Shown: positions 1-10,372 of the stretch, piece after piece
Position numbering within the stretch: the first letter of the stretch is position 1
Layout of the letters: each line of letters opens with the position of its first letter
Assembly (NCBI RefSeq): GCF_021347895.1
Contig: NC_067132.1
Coordinates: 27,931,757 to 27,995,756, forward strand
DNA: 64,000 bases
Source: Acanthochromis polyacanthus
Taxonomy: Eukaryota; Chordata; Actinopteri; Pomacentridae
Direction of reading: 5' to 3'
Translations under genes and position numbers: made by a program
The notes under the pieces: generated by a model
Database searches by the model: none
Told to the model about the DNA's origin: nothing
The model's input: the letters and a program-made list of their open reading frames with translations, nothing else

Positions 1-185
1 TGGCGGGATTCATCACCCCTGCAGCCAAGAAAACAAACCAAAGGACTCTGAATGCCTTTCATTGATGCATTGCAATATCACACAGCCCTAAGTTACACTG
101 CAAAACTGCTTGCTCAAGAGCAGGCATTCAACCGTGTCTGATAGATTTAGAAACAAAATCATGGTTCTGGGTTAAAATATACCTG

Positions 186-455
186 TGTGAACAGCAGTAC
201 TCCACCAAGGCTGTTCATTCTCCTATATGGCATCATCAGAAATGCAGCTTTTTTCTTAGAAATGCAGTGTTTGTTTATTAGTTACTGATGATCAGGAATC
301 ACAGCAGCATAGATTGTGGCCATTTAATATAGATGTACCCACAAACATAATAGCCTTGCTCTGAGCACAGGCGTGTGTATGCTATGTGTGGATAGCAATT
401 TGAGTTACCTAAACATGGAGCAGGAAAACCATCGCTGATAGTCACATAACTGTTG
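186..455 (-). repeat. Dispersed repeat family A, fragment
   Basis: This stretch matches 40,740-40,940 closely. Shared blocks include one around CATTTAATATAGA, GAGCACAGG followed by TGTGTGTA, and the region after GTTCAT. The two copies are in the same orientation. The family is named A here; its other parts are at 1,005-1,402, 10,116-10,372, 19,806-20,284 and 40,640-41,325. Minus orientation is arbitrary: plus is the direction in which CAACATTACTCAAA reads left to right. The fragment stops where LINE-derived sequence begins near 478. I see no coding capacity and do not know the family's class. Confidence 0.7.
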
Positions 456-477
456 CGTTTCCTGGCAGAGTAAAAAT

Positions 478-960
478 ACAGGAAATTTCATTTTCATTTC
501 ATTTATTCTTTTCCATGGTAATGCGTAAAAAAAAAAAAAAAATCAACAAATAGATATAATTTATAAAGCACATCCCATGTACAAGAACAGGAGTAGGATG
601 AAGAAGAAGTCTTTTTAACTCCTACCCCAGTCTTTTTTCCAAACTCAAACAGAAAACAACCACAACAAAAAAACATCAGATGGCCACAATCAATCTACAG
701 ATCAAGCACATCATTGTTATTGCTCCTTTGCATAAATGTTAAATATTTTTTCTTTAAACTTACATTTAAACTGCAAAATGTTTGAACATTGCTTCACATC
801 TTTTTCCAAGGAATTCCATTTTTCCACACCCGCGACAGATACACACATTCCTTTAAGAGTCGTTCTTGCAGAATTATGTTTAAAGTCAAGATTTCTTCTA
901 CTTGTTTCACTATTCAAAGTAAAAAGTGTTTGCAAACCACAAGGTAGCAAGAATAACATA
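478..960 (-). mobile_element. 3' end of a non-LTR retrotransposon (LINE)
   Basis: Read on the minus strand, 959-717 gives about 80 residues with the motif CVSVAGVEKWNSL followed by a lysine-rich stretch. This resembles the carboxyl end of fish jockey/L2/CR1-like LINE polyproteins, just beyond the reverse transcriptase domain. At lower coordinates comes an A/T-rich stretch containing GAAGAAGTCTTTTTAACTCC (plus strand), typical of the 3' untranslated region of such elements in fish, and finally a short AAATGAAATG-type repeated tail near 483-505. So this is a 5'-truncated insertion, about 480 bp long, with its 3' end at the low-coordinate side. It lies between two pieces of family A. The A run at about 529-541 sits inside it. 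The clade is not certain. Confidence 0.75.
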
Positions 961-1004
961 TTTGAAAAGAATTATACATTCCAGAATGATTGAGTTCATT
1001 GGTA

Positions 1005-1402
1005 AACAAGAAAAGCACTCAGAGAGCGCTGTACTCCTCAAAGGGTGCTCAGTCGTGTCATTTCTGACAGATAAGTCCTGATAAGACCGCATTTGTAGTT
1101 GGATAGCAATCATGTGATCATCAGCAGGCAGCTGATGTAGTGTTCGCTTGTTGTCATGGTTACAGTGACACCATGCCGCTATCTCACAATGATACAGAAA
1201 TCTTCAACAAATCCGTGGATCCAGACTATAAACCGCATCAATGCCAAAATCTAATCATTTGGTCCTTGTATCAATTCTGACTTTCACTGAAACTTTCATC
1301 CAAATCCATGAATCCATTTTTGAGTAATGTTGCTAAAAGACAGACAGACAAATGCATGCCGATCGTCACATAAGTCCACCGCATTCTTTGGCGGAGTATA
1401 AG
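1005..1402 (-). repeat. Dispersed repeat family A, second fragment
   Basis: This begins with GAAAAGCACTCAGAGAGCGC, which recurs at 40,727. It continues through GCAATCATGTGATCATCA, a block around GGTTACAGTGACACC, AAATCCGTGGATCCAGACTA and GACAGACAGACAAA. The same series appears in reverse complement at 10,116-10,372 and 19,806-20,284, and in the same direction at 40,980-41,325. The end near 1,376-1,400 contains CCACCGCATTC. The copies are clearly diverged, so this is an old family. There is no coding capacity and no target-site duplication that I could define. Confidence 0.8.
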
Positions 1403-4400
1403 CAGAAAAGAATGTTTAAAAATAAGGATGAAAAAAAGCATTCAAAACTCATCAAACAGCAGCTTTTATGTGCTGATTTAAACAATGAAAAATTAAACAT
1501 GCTACCTCAAGTTGCAGGGACAACTGCAAGGCACTGCAGTGTTTCTGTGTCATATTGCTGTGCACTTGTGGAGCCTTTGTCAACAAACTCAGTGTCATGT
1601 GAATAAAGTTTAATAAAGAAGAAACTGTGGAGCTAAGAGTCCTTAAATTGGAGTAAACTCTCTTCCATCAGACAGACTTCTCTTGCAGACGGTGCGTTAA
1701 CGTGTGAATAACATGAGCTAATTTCTCCTCCTTCACATTCCTCAACGTGACTAATGTGCATCATGTTGACGCTGAAAGGACGTGTTGTGCAGCCCGAGGT
1801 AACAAAGACTGAAAATGAAATCATACAGTGACTGCAGGGTGTATTGTAGCTGAAACCATGACCTTTCTCTAACCCTAGCCAAGTGTTGGCGCATCAACGT
1901 AACCAAGCAGCCTCGTAGTGTAGCACAAAGTCACACATGGACTGAAAATGCAACAGATTTTCTGGTTGTGCAGTTGATTTTTATTTTTTTTTTTTATGTG
2001 CCAAGCGAAACATACTCAAGTCAAATGACGTGGCTAATAGCGAAAAATAGACCGGAAAACTCATATTTATTTCACAATGTTCGAGTTTTAATAGGAAACT
2101 AATACACTTCAACTTCACCGTAAGACAGTTTGAATTGAGATTGCATTGCACAAGAACAAAATGTTATCATTTTTAGGCTGCCAATGCACAACTGATACAT
2201 CCTGTACATAAAGTATAGTTTATATGATGAGTACATGTAATTTTTTAAAATGTAGCACATTTCAAAGCCTTTTGTAACATCTCAGAAGTAGTGTAGTCCA
2301 CCTCGAAGCATCCTGTTACCTTTATTCAGCTAAATAGGGGCCTTTAATTTAAAGTCATCATAGGTTAACTAAAATGAAAGTCTTGCTGCTTTTAAAAGAA
2401 AAAACATGCAGCCGCTTTAGATCCTTCATGTATGTACTGTTTAATGTACAGATTTAGGGGCAGGTTATTGAGATCCTTCCGTTGCTTATTTTCACCGAAA
2501 TTTTGGATCTCCAATAGAATGGGAGAGTTTTGGTTGGTACACTCTGTGCCTGTGAGATATTTTATGAAAAAAAACATAAGTCCTGTGGTAATGAGAATCA
2601 CAAGGAGTGAAAGAGGACTAAAATTACAGCATTTTTTTATATTAATCATTCATAGAGAGGGGAAATTGTTAGTAGGAAACAAGCTTATTGCACCTTTTGG
2701 CAATCTAAATGAAAAAACTCTGAATTAAAAAAACAAACATAATATGAAACTGTAACTGCATAAAAACCGTAACAGATATCAAAACATGGATTTGCATGAG
2801 TCACATTCAAAGCCTTGCGACCCATTCAAACTCTGAATGAAGTTTCTACTGTAAAGTATGCCAAAACGACAAGGTTCCAAAGATGGTTGGGTTTCGGCAG
2901 TTGTTCGGCCAACATCCCATTTATTTTGAAGCAGATTGTTAACTCAATTTTTACAAATTTTGTAAAAATAAATGTAAAACTAATCGCTAAGAAAAAACAC
3001 AGCACCCCATTCCTGTATAAGTGTGCTTCTACTCCTACGCACTGGCATGCTAATAATCAGAAAGATGTTATCACACATAAAATGGAGGGTTTGGAAGCAA
3101 TTTTGTGAGAATAAACCTTTGCGACCAATATTGTACAGAAGAAGGACAACCAGTACTTTCGTCTTGTTTTCGCCTCTTTGTGCTGGAGTCAACTTGTCAG
3201 TCCCAGCAACGCTCAGAAGAATAAAACAATAAGCATGTCTCAGAGCCTTTGGATGTTTGGAACTTTGGAGAAACTCTCAGACTGTAAAAACACATACCAG
3301 AAGGTGCATTACCCTGCCGCCATCAGTTATTAACTTCCCCATTGTCGTCTCCGAGCATCGTGGGAAATGTTTCAGAATGTTTGCCGCTTTAGTCATTACT
3401 TCTCTCGTAATATAATTTTGAGAAACCAGCTGCCAATCCAATTTCAATAGGATGGGAGGGAAAAAGTAATATGTTAACTCCCAAAGGAGTTTTACGAATT
3501 GTCTTCAAAGAGAAAGAAGTTAACCGCTGGCGCACAACGCTTATTGCAGTTTATGAAATATCCTCACCCAAAAGGCTCAGATGTCCATCCTGCACTTCCT
3601 GTGAACCGAGTCCTAAAAGGAGTAAATGCATGAAGCAGATAAATAAGTAAACACACACTCAGCTTGATATTCTCTGTATACACCCACCTCCTTTCATATT
3701 GTCGGGACCGGCTTCAAACAAGGTGAAAAGATATACCCTTCCCTGACTTCAAAAGTGCATCTGATATCCCAAGCTGGACATTTGGCGCATAAATAATAGA
3801 TTGTGTGATTTTATGATTGAAAAACGAATGGACGTCTCTTCCACCGAGAACCCGCTTGCTTTTCATCATCTTCATGTGCAAGCGGGCCGAACACCGGGAA
3901 GGCAACATGGAGAGCAATAAAGGGGGAGAACTGTCAGAAACGGCACCGACTCAACTTCTTTATTCTTTCAAAGGCCCTCCTTTGCTCTATATGCTGTGAG
4001 AGACATAATGCATTTGTTCCCCGGCACTATGGAAGGCAGAGGTTATCAAAGGGTAGTAATGGCCAATGCGTCACGAAGCAGTTCTCCCATTCCACTGCAC
4101 ACTTGTAAGCGGAAACCCCGCAGTTCACCTGGATCACACGCAAGCAGTCGCTGCCATTTAGTACTTGATTTATTATTGTTCTAGCTGTCGGTGTCCATCT
4201 GAGACATGCACAGCTCTGACAAGCAAAGCATAAAGAACACATACCCTTTGAAAAGCCAAGCTGACCCTTACAATGTGCAAGTCTTTGTGGGAGACACAAT
4301 GTTCATACGTTGCAATTCCAGTATATGACGCACATGGACTTATGTATAATTGATTTATAGTTGATTACTTGCTCTGTAAGTCTAAAGCAGGTGTAGACTG

Positions 4401-4754
4401 TTGGAAGCGTCCGTGTAAAAGGATCACAGACGTATGTAGAGGTGTTCTGATGACGTGACTAACACAATCAATCAAGAAAAAAGTGACTACCAGCTCCCCA
4501 AATATCACCAAATCTCATCTTTCTAAACTACAGTTCCCATGAGGTCAAAGAAAAAAGACGTAAGGCGATCAGAAGTTCAGAGAAAAGGGGTTGAAACTAA
4601 ATAAACTTATTTACTAGCACACAAAGATACAATCACAACTTTAACTTCACCAAGTTGTTTGCTTGAGATCAAAATTAACAAGAAACAAGTGTCATGTAAT
4701 TTTCCTTTTCCCTATTATTTTTAGCAGCACAGTTAAAATTTGGTGTTACTTTGA
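1403..4754. other. Non-coding, no recognisable feature
   Basis: The longest open frames here are under 100 codons and read as unrecognisable protein on both strands. I see no transposon end, RNA gene or tandem array. A short T run lies at about 1,985-1,995. The sequence is ordinary AT-rich intergenic or intronic DNA. Confidence 0.6.
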
Positions 4755-5065
4755 CCAACTTAACCCTCTGAACCTTCATTTTTCTTGACATGGGCCCTTT
4801 TTCTACTGCAATTTAAAATCCTGCACCTCCATGGAAACAGCACAACTGCGGCCAGAAGTCAAAACTTTTTCTGCAGCATAGCAAAAGTTACAAAGCCATA
4901 AATCATTAAAAAAAAAAAAAAAAAAAAAAAACCTGAAGTTATTTGATTATTTATTTTACAACTTTTGCAAACTAGGGGTGCTCTGCAAAATGCTTAAAGC
5001 CTCAGTGGACGGCAACTGGACTTCTCTGTTTTGGTTCCTGAAGACACGTTTCACCGTACCGAATG
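4755..5065. repeat. Dispersed fish-type repeats with an A24 run
   Basis: The stretch opens with TTAACCCTCTGAAC, followed by CCTGCACCTCCATGGAAACA and a segment ending in a run of 24 A (4,908-4,931). It then continues with AAATGCTTAAAGCCTCAGTG and TTTTGGTTCCTGAAGACACG. I associate these phrases with dispersed repeats in percomorph genomes, but there is no second copy in this window to compare, so the call rests on recollection of the sequence style. The class is unknown. Confidence 0.45.
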
Positions 5066-5436
5066 TATCTTCCACCTTCAACCAGATTGCTCATCAACAA
5101 TTCATATGTAATTACACGTCTACAAGAAAATTCACATTGCAATCAGTTCAAGACTTTTTTTTCCTCTTGCTTGTCGACTCCTTGAACGTGTCAAAAGAAA
5201 TGTATTTCCTCTATTATCATACTTGAGTGGAGGCCTCCAGTGAAACATGGCACACCGCAGAAACTCTAAATCTTACCAAGTATATTTGTCTTATTTTTAG
5301 TCAAAATGTCTCCTCCATTGGATTTAAGATAAATTCACCCAACAAGAGACATTTCAGCAAGATGGAGGAACTTGTTTTAATACAATGCATCTTAAATATC
5401 TTGGTAAGTCAAACAATCTCGAAATTATCTTTTTTT

Positions 5437-5909
5437 TTAACCCTCACGTTTAAAAATGTGGGGGGAAAAAAAAATCTGTATTTTCACAGTGAAAACTTCC
5501 ACATTTTCAAAATTTTTGAGGCAATTTTTGAACATTTTTTTAGTGGGAAAAAAAAAAGAAATGTTAAAAAAATGTTTCTTGAAGAACATTCAGAAAAAAA
5601 TCATTTGTGATTTTTTTTCTGAATATTCTTAAAGAAAATAGAAGTTTTACTGATATATATGTAATCACTTTGTATATTTCTAGGGTTTTTTGGCAAGGTT
5701 TTTATTCATTTTTTGAAAAGATTTAATTTTCTTTTTTTATATTTCTTGAATTTTTATTTCTTGCCAAATTTGGGGATTTTTTTTTTTTAAATAAAACTTG
5801 TAAGGAATTTTCTTACTCAAGATTTTGCAGTTTTTTTTGCTGAATTTTTTTTCCACACAATTAAACAATATTTTTTGGTGCCCAAAAATGAGGACAACAT
5901 GACGGTTAA
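5437..5909. mobile_element. TTAA-flanked MITE nested in the hAT-like element
   Basis: The left end reads TTAACCCTCACGTT. The right end, read in reverse complement, is TTAACCGTCATGTT, so there is a terminal inverted repeat of about 14 bp with TTAA at both outer edges, as in TTAA-targeting (piggyBac-like) elements. The interior (about 470 bp) is extremely T/A-rich, with homopurine and homopyrimidine blocks and a large central hairpin at 5,576-5,636. Sequence on either side reads as one continuous older repeat, so this insertion came second. It has no transposase; open frames across it are simple-sequence artefacts. Confidence 0.65.
5576..5636. repeat. Inverted repeat (hairpin) inside the TTAA MITE
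   Basis: The left arm 5,576-5,604 contains GAACATTCAGAAAAAAATCA. The right arm 5,608-5,636 contains TGATTTTTTTTCTGAATATTC, its near-perfect reverse complement. The spacer is about 3 bases. This makes a stem of about 29 bp at the centre of the element. Confidence 0.8.
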
Positions 5910-6128
5910 GACACCTAAGCTTGACAATCCTTGTAAAATAGAGCTTAAAATAAGTTTTCCCAGCTAATTTTAAGATCTCAATATTCTAAATATCACATCT
6001 TATTTCAAGAAATCTCACCAAGCCATTTTTCATTTGCTCTATTGGGAGATTTTTTTCACTTATTTCAAGATAAAAGTTCTTTGAAATAAGTTTTTTTTCC
6101 TTGTTTTGAGAGGAGCATTTTTTCCAGG

Positions 6129-9100
6129 AATCGACGTCGCATGAGTTGCTCCTTCAAAACAAACGCGACTGATGAAGAATAACTCGAAGCAGCTCTGGGA
6201 AAGACTTTCAGACTTCTCTTGTCTTTACAATTTTAAGCTTGGATTGAATTGTTTCTCCCGGACTGAACCGCATGTCACACACGGCACATTCAATGACTAT
6301 CAGAAAGATGAAAAACTGACCTTTTTTTGTTTGTTTGTTTTGATTTTTACAGATTCCGACTATAACAATAAAAGTGTCATTTTGGCGCTTTGGTTATGAC
6401 AGCATTCCTTTCAATCCCATTTGTGTACTTTGGGGTCAAAGGAAACGTTTGTGCTCTTTCGTACCTGGACCCTGATGCTGCCCTCGCTTTCCAAGACATG
6501 AATCAACTCCGCTTTTCTAAGTCACACTAAATTAATATTTGTTTGCCAGTAGATTGAAAATGAAACTAATCCTCAGTTGCAGCTGCGTTCATGAACATAT
6601 TGTGTGTGCAAAGATATTACAAACAACAGCGTTTTCCGTTGGCGGCATCCAAGGATCATTAATATTCCATATTGCATCGCTTCACTCATGACAACAGTTT
6701 TTTTTCCTCCTCTCCACATGCAATCCACTTCTTTTCCCTTCTTAAATTTGTTCCATTACCAGAGTTCCTCCCTGAGCTTTGAACACTGTTGAGCTGACAC
6801 ATTCTGGCCTTCCTGACAGAGAGCAATTAGTGAGCGTAAGGTTGAACAGCTTGGGGCCTAAGGCTGCCAAAACTACTCTTTGCCTGCGCCGGGTGGAAGA
6901 AACCATTTGATAGTGGAGCCACACACGACATCACCATAAGGCCAGTCCAGTAATGACCAGAGCTCTTACCGGGCAGGTCACACAAATGTTGAAATGCTAA
7001 AAAAGAGAAAACCACTTTTTAAAAACCATTCCAACATGACGTGAATGCAACAGAATAAGAGCCCCCCCCATGCAGAGGCTGTAAGTATTCACAGCACACC
7101 CAGTTTATCTTGTCTACTTCAGATGCGGTGGCTTCTTTTGGACGTGTCTAAATAGGCAAACACATGCAGATTAAAATCTCCTCCGATTCAAGAAGGAACA
7201 GCATTATTTGTCCCGTGCAAGCTTGTATGACATGGCTGAAGAATGCCTTGTGATTTCCCCCTTAAACAGCACATTAAATGCAGAACATCTACCAACTTGC
7301 CTCCTTTTTTTTTTTTTTACAAAAAAAAGGGAAAATTGAAAATGTCCTCGCATGTAAGGAGATCAGTCATTGCACTGCCTCAAAAGAGTCTGATTCCAAT
7401 ATCCAAAGCTTGTTTCCTCCTCACTATGATGCACAAACACGCATCAGAAAAAGAAAAGTCCTCTGAACTATGAATTACATTCACAGCCAAGGACCATATC
7501 AAATGATATTCCACTATTAGCTTACGCATTCAGAGGCAACAGCAAGTCCCAGTAGCCCCTGGTAGAGATTACAGGCAGAAATGTGGTAGCACATTTAGCA
7601 GGCACCCACTCCATTTGGAGCATTCCCCCCCCCTCTCTCTCTTCAGATTTCCCTGCAGAATTTATATTTTTTAAGAAATGAGGAATATCCCTTCATTCAA
7701 TTTCACACACATGTTGACCACTGACTACACCATGTTCTGGACGCCTAACGGATTGGACGAGTCGTGCATCCAATCTGCTAAACGACACAGTTAAAAGCGA
7801 CATCCTGCAGTTTTACAGTGACGAGAAGCGGCCCGGCATTAAAACACGACGGCAGCTGGCAGATTCAGACGCTAAAATAACTAGCTGCTTACAATCTGAA
7901 GCGTTTATGAGGCGTGCTAATGAAATACAGCTGCTGATGCAAGTTTATGAAGTTTATGTATGTATTCCTACAATTTCAGGCTCCTTTATTATTCACGGTG
8001 AAAAAAAACAGCTCCTGAAGGGGAAGGTGAAGGAAGTCATTTGCTTGCATTGGGACCATCATTTTTAAATAATCGGTGTCTCCTGCTCTCTTTATCTGCC
8101 TGCTCCCTGTGTGTGCATCCAAACCAAGCTGGCTAAATATTAATTTAAGCCTCGCATGCCAAGGATGGTGGATGCAGCGGCGCTACAGCAGCATCATTCT
8201 GGCTTTAACGACACAGTGCCAAACGAATTAGACTGACAGCGATTTATTGACCCAATTTTGAAAAAAAAAATGCTGGACTCATCTTCTTGAGTAATAAATT
8301 AGCGTCTGAACGGTAACTGCCTGCACAGCTACCTTGCATGTTCCTCATATCCACGCCACTCAAGAATCACGCGCAGGCCTCATTATTTTCAGCCTTATTT
8401 TCTGAAATCAAATAAATAAGCGGCTCGGCAGCCTATTAGTCCAAAAAACGCGAAATGCACACACAGCATCCTCAGTTCAAAACGTCTGGGAAACTTTGCA
8501 GCATTCTTTTCTTCCCGCATACTTCAGGCCTCCCTATGTGTGATCCAATTAGAGCTGTCACTGTAGCTAGGTTTCCACAACATGATTATCATGGCCAAAA
8601 GAATTCATGGTAATAGAGTTTCTGCAGAAAATTCGAAAAAAAATATGTGAAATACATCTATAATTTTGGCGGTTGTGCGTTTCGTCTTGTTCTGTGGGAA
8701 ACAAGTTGCACTAAAAATGTGCTAAGGAAATGGAGAAAGGGAACATAATGGTGCTTTTTGCTTTTCCTACATGCCAACCAATCATACGTGCATTATTAAC
8801 ATATCAATGTCATTTTTTTAGACAAACGTCTAATTTATTCCATTTAAAGTGTCACCAGTTGAATCGATCAAGCGACAAACTCCAAAAGACAAAGCCAGAA
8901 ATGACTACAAAAGGGTCAGTTGTTAATTTAAGCCTTCTTAAATTAACAAATTGCTGATGTGTTACACATGTCAACCAGACTGTTGGAGCCTTGGTTTTAG
9001 CTGTGCACAAATAATCTCATTGTACTGTTTGATACAATGACACTAAACTGTTCTGATATTGCTAAAATCCAATCAAATTATTTTTTTTTTTTAAATATCA

Positions 9101-9962
9101 AGGTTATCAGTCGTAACTTTGAATCATGTAGCACATTGATGAGGAAACAATAGCAGAGACAAAAACCAAGAAACGAGACCAGAAACGATAACAGGGCGTC
9201 TTAATGATGCTTCCTATGTACTGCATGCTAATGGAAGGCTTCCCAAAAACACATTTTACATTCCGGGATATATTCCTTCATTTCAGTCCACAAAGCAAGT
9301 ATGTTTTTGCTAAAACAACACCCCTGTTGCATTTTGAATGTCACACTCCTACAGACTCTGCGACATGCGAGTTTGTTTGCAGCAAAGAATCCGACTTCAA
9401 ACCGAGCCCTTAACTGATTTTTAATTGTCAGTCTAGCTGCATTAGTTGGAAATTGCACACTACAAACAGTAATTATTTTCCTTTAATTTTAGAACTGATC
9501 GGATACCCCTAATTATATTTCTTACAGCCATATTCTATGCAAAATAACAATAATTACATATTATTTACCCATTCAGAGGCCGTCTAGTCTTCTCTGAAAC
9601 CACAAAGAGCCTAAAATATCTATTTTTTAATAAATCAAACACATTTTATTCTAGTTAGACTGTCTGAAACATTACCGACCTTAGTCTCAGCTACAACCAT
9701 GAAGACTGTTAAATGCACAGTGCAGGTTATATATGATCATTTGAATATATTCATAATAAAGCTGCATAACATGTCAAGATAGCATTCATGCTTACAATGT
9801 GCACAATAGTCACGTCGCAGGAAGTGCAGTGAGGTCAGACTAATTAACTCCAAAACATCATGTTACGACTTTTACCGCTGCTCGATACAGAAAGAAAACT
9901 GGAGCATGTTTCTCATTGATAGAACATAATTTACTCCATTTTAAGGGTTCTTGGAGGTGATT
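6129..9962. other. Non-coding; possible conserved block near 8.04-8.42 kb
   Basis: No transposon or gene is recognisable. Open frames are all under 80 codons. Short homopolymer runs occur at about 7,307-7,319, 7,626-7,634 and 9,079-9,092. The part at 8,040-8,420 has balanced composition, no simple repeats and TAAT-type motifs such as AAATATTAATTTAAG, and could be regulatory; that is a weak impression only. Confidence 0.5.
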
Positions 9963-10112
9963 ACAGTGACGTTCAAAAGTTTGGGGTCACATAGAAATGT
10001 CCTTATTGTTGAAAGCAGTTTTTTCACTGAAGATGACATTAAATGAATCAGAAATACAGTCTAGACATTGTTAATGTGGTGAATGGCTATCTTAGCTGGA
10101 AACAGCTGATTG
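9963..10112 (+). mobile_element. Solo end of a Tc1/mariner-type element
   Basis: The stretch begins CAGTGACGTTCAAAAGTTTG after a TA, followed by GGTCAC, AGAAATGTCCTTATT and AATGAATCAGAAATACAG. It then reads TGTTAATGTGGTGAATGGCT and CTGGAAACAGCTGATT. The same series occurs in reverse complement at the right end of the element at 44,961-46,033. Only about 150 bp is present, and it runs directly into a family A repeat, so the rest has been lost or was replaced. Confidence 0.75.
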
Positions 10113-10115
10113 CTC

Positions 10116-10372
10116 TGCTAAGGAATGCGGTGGAGTTATGAGACGATTTGCATGTGTTTGTCTGTCTGTCTGTGTGCAACATTACTCAAAAACGGATCAA
10201 CGGATTTGGATGAAATTTTCAGGGAAGGTCAGAAATGACACAAGTAACAACTGATTAGATTTTGGAGGTGATGCGGCTTATTGTTTGGATCCACGGATTT
10301 GTTAAAGATTTCCCATTGGGAGATGGTGGCCAGCATGGCATCACTGTAACTATAACAAGTAAACTCTGCCTT
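10116..10372 (+). repeat. Dispersed repeat family A, partial copy
   Basis: The stretch opens with AAGGAATGCGGTGGAGTTAT, then TTTGTCTGTCTGTCTG, CAACATTACTCAAAAACGG, TTTCAGGGAAGGTCAGAAAT and GGATCCACGGATTTGTTAAA. It ends near CATCACTGTAACTATAACA. It is the reverse complement of 1,130-1,402 and parallel to 19,806-20,200. A 130-codon minus-strand frame across it is an artefact of the repeat. Confidence 0.85.

Larger units (their letters stand above)
5253..6128. mobile_element. Non-autonomous hAT-like element, split by a nested insertion
   Basis: The left end starts CACCGCAGAAACTCTAAATC and continues CTTACCAAGTATATTTGTC. The right end finishes with GAGGAGCATTTTTTCCAGG. These are degraded versions of the CACTGCAAAA/TTTTGCAGTG inverted ends I associate with a common fish hAT-type MITE. 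Its body is made of phrases such as TATTTCAAGA and CTTGTTTT, present in both halves (5,253-5,436 and 5,910-6,128). Without the nested element at 5,437-5,909 the host is only about 400 bp. It is too degraded to define a target-site duplication. It has no coding capacity. Confidence 0.6.

Noticed and set aside
5227..5610. 127-codon plus-strand frame
   Set aside because: It crosses the boundary between two nested transposons and is made of A/T-rich simple sequence.
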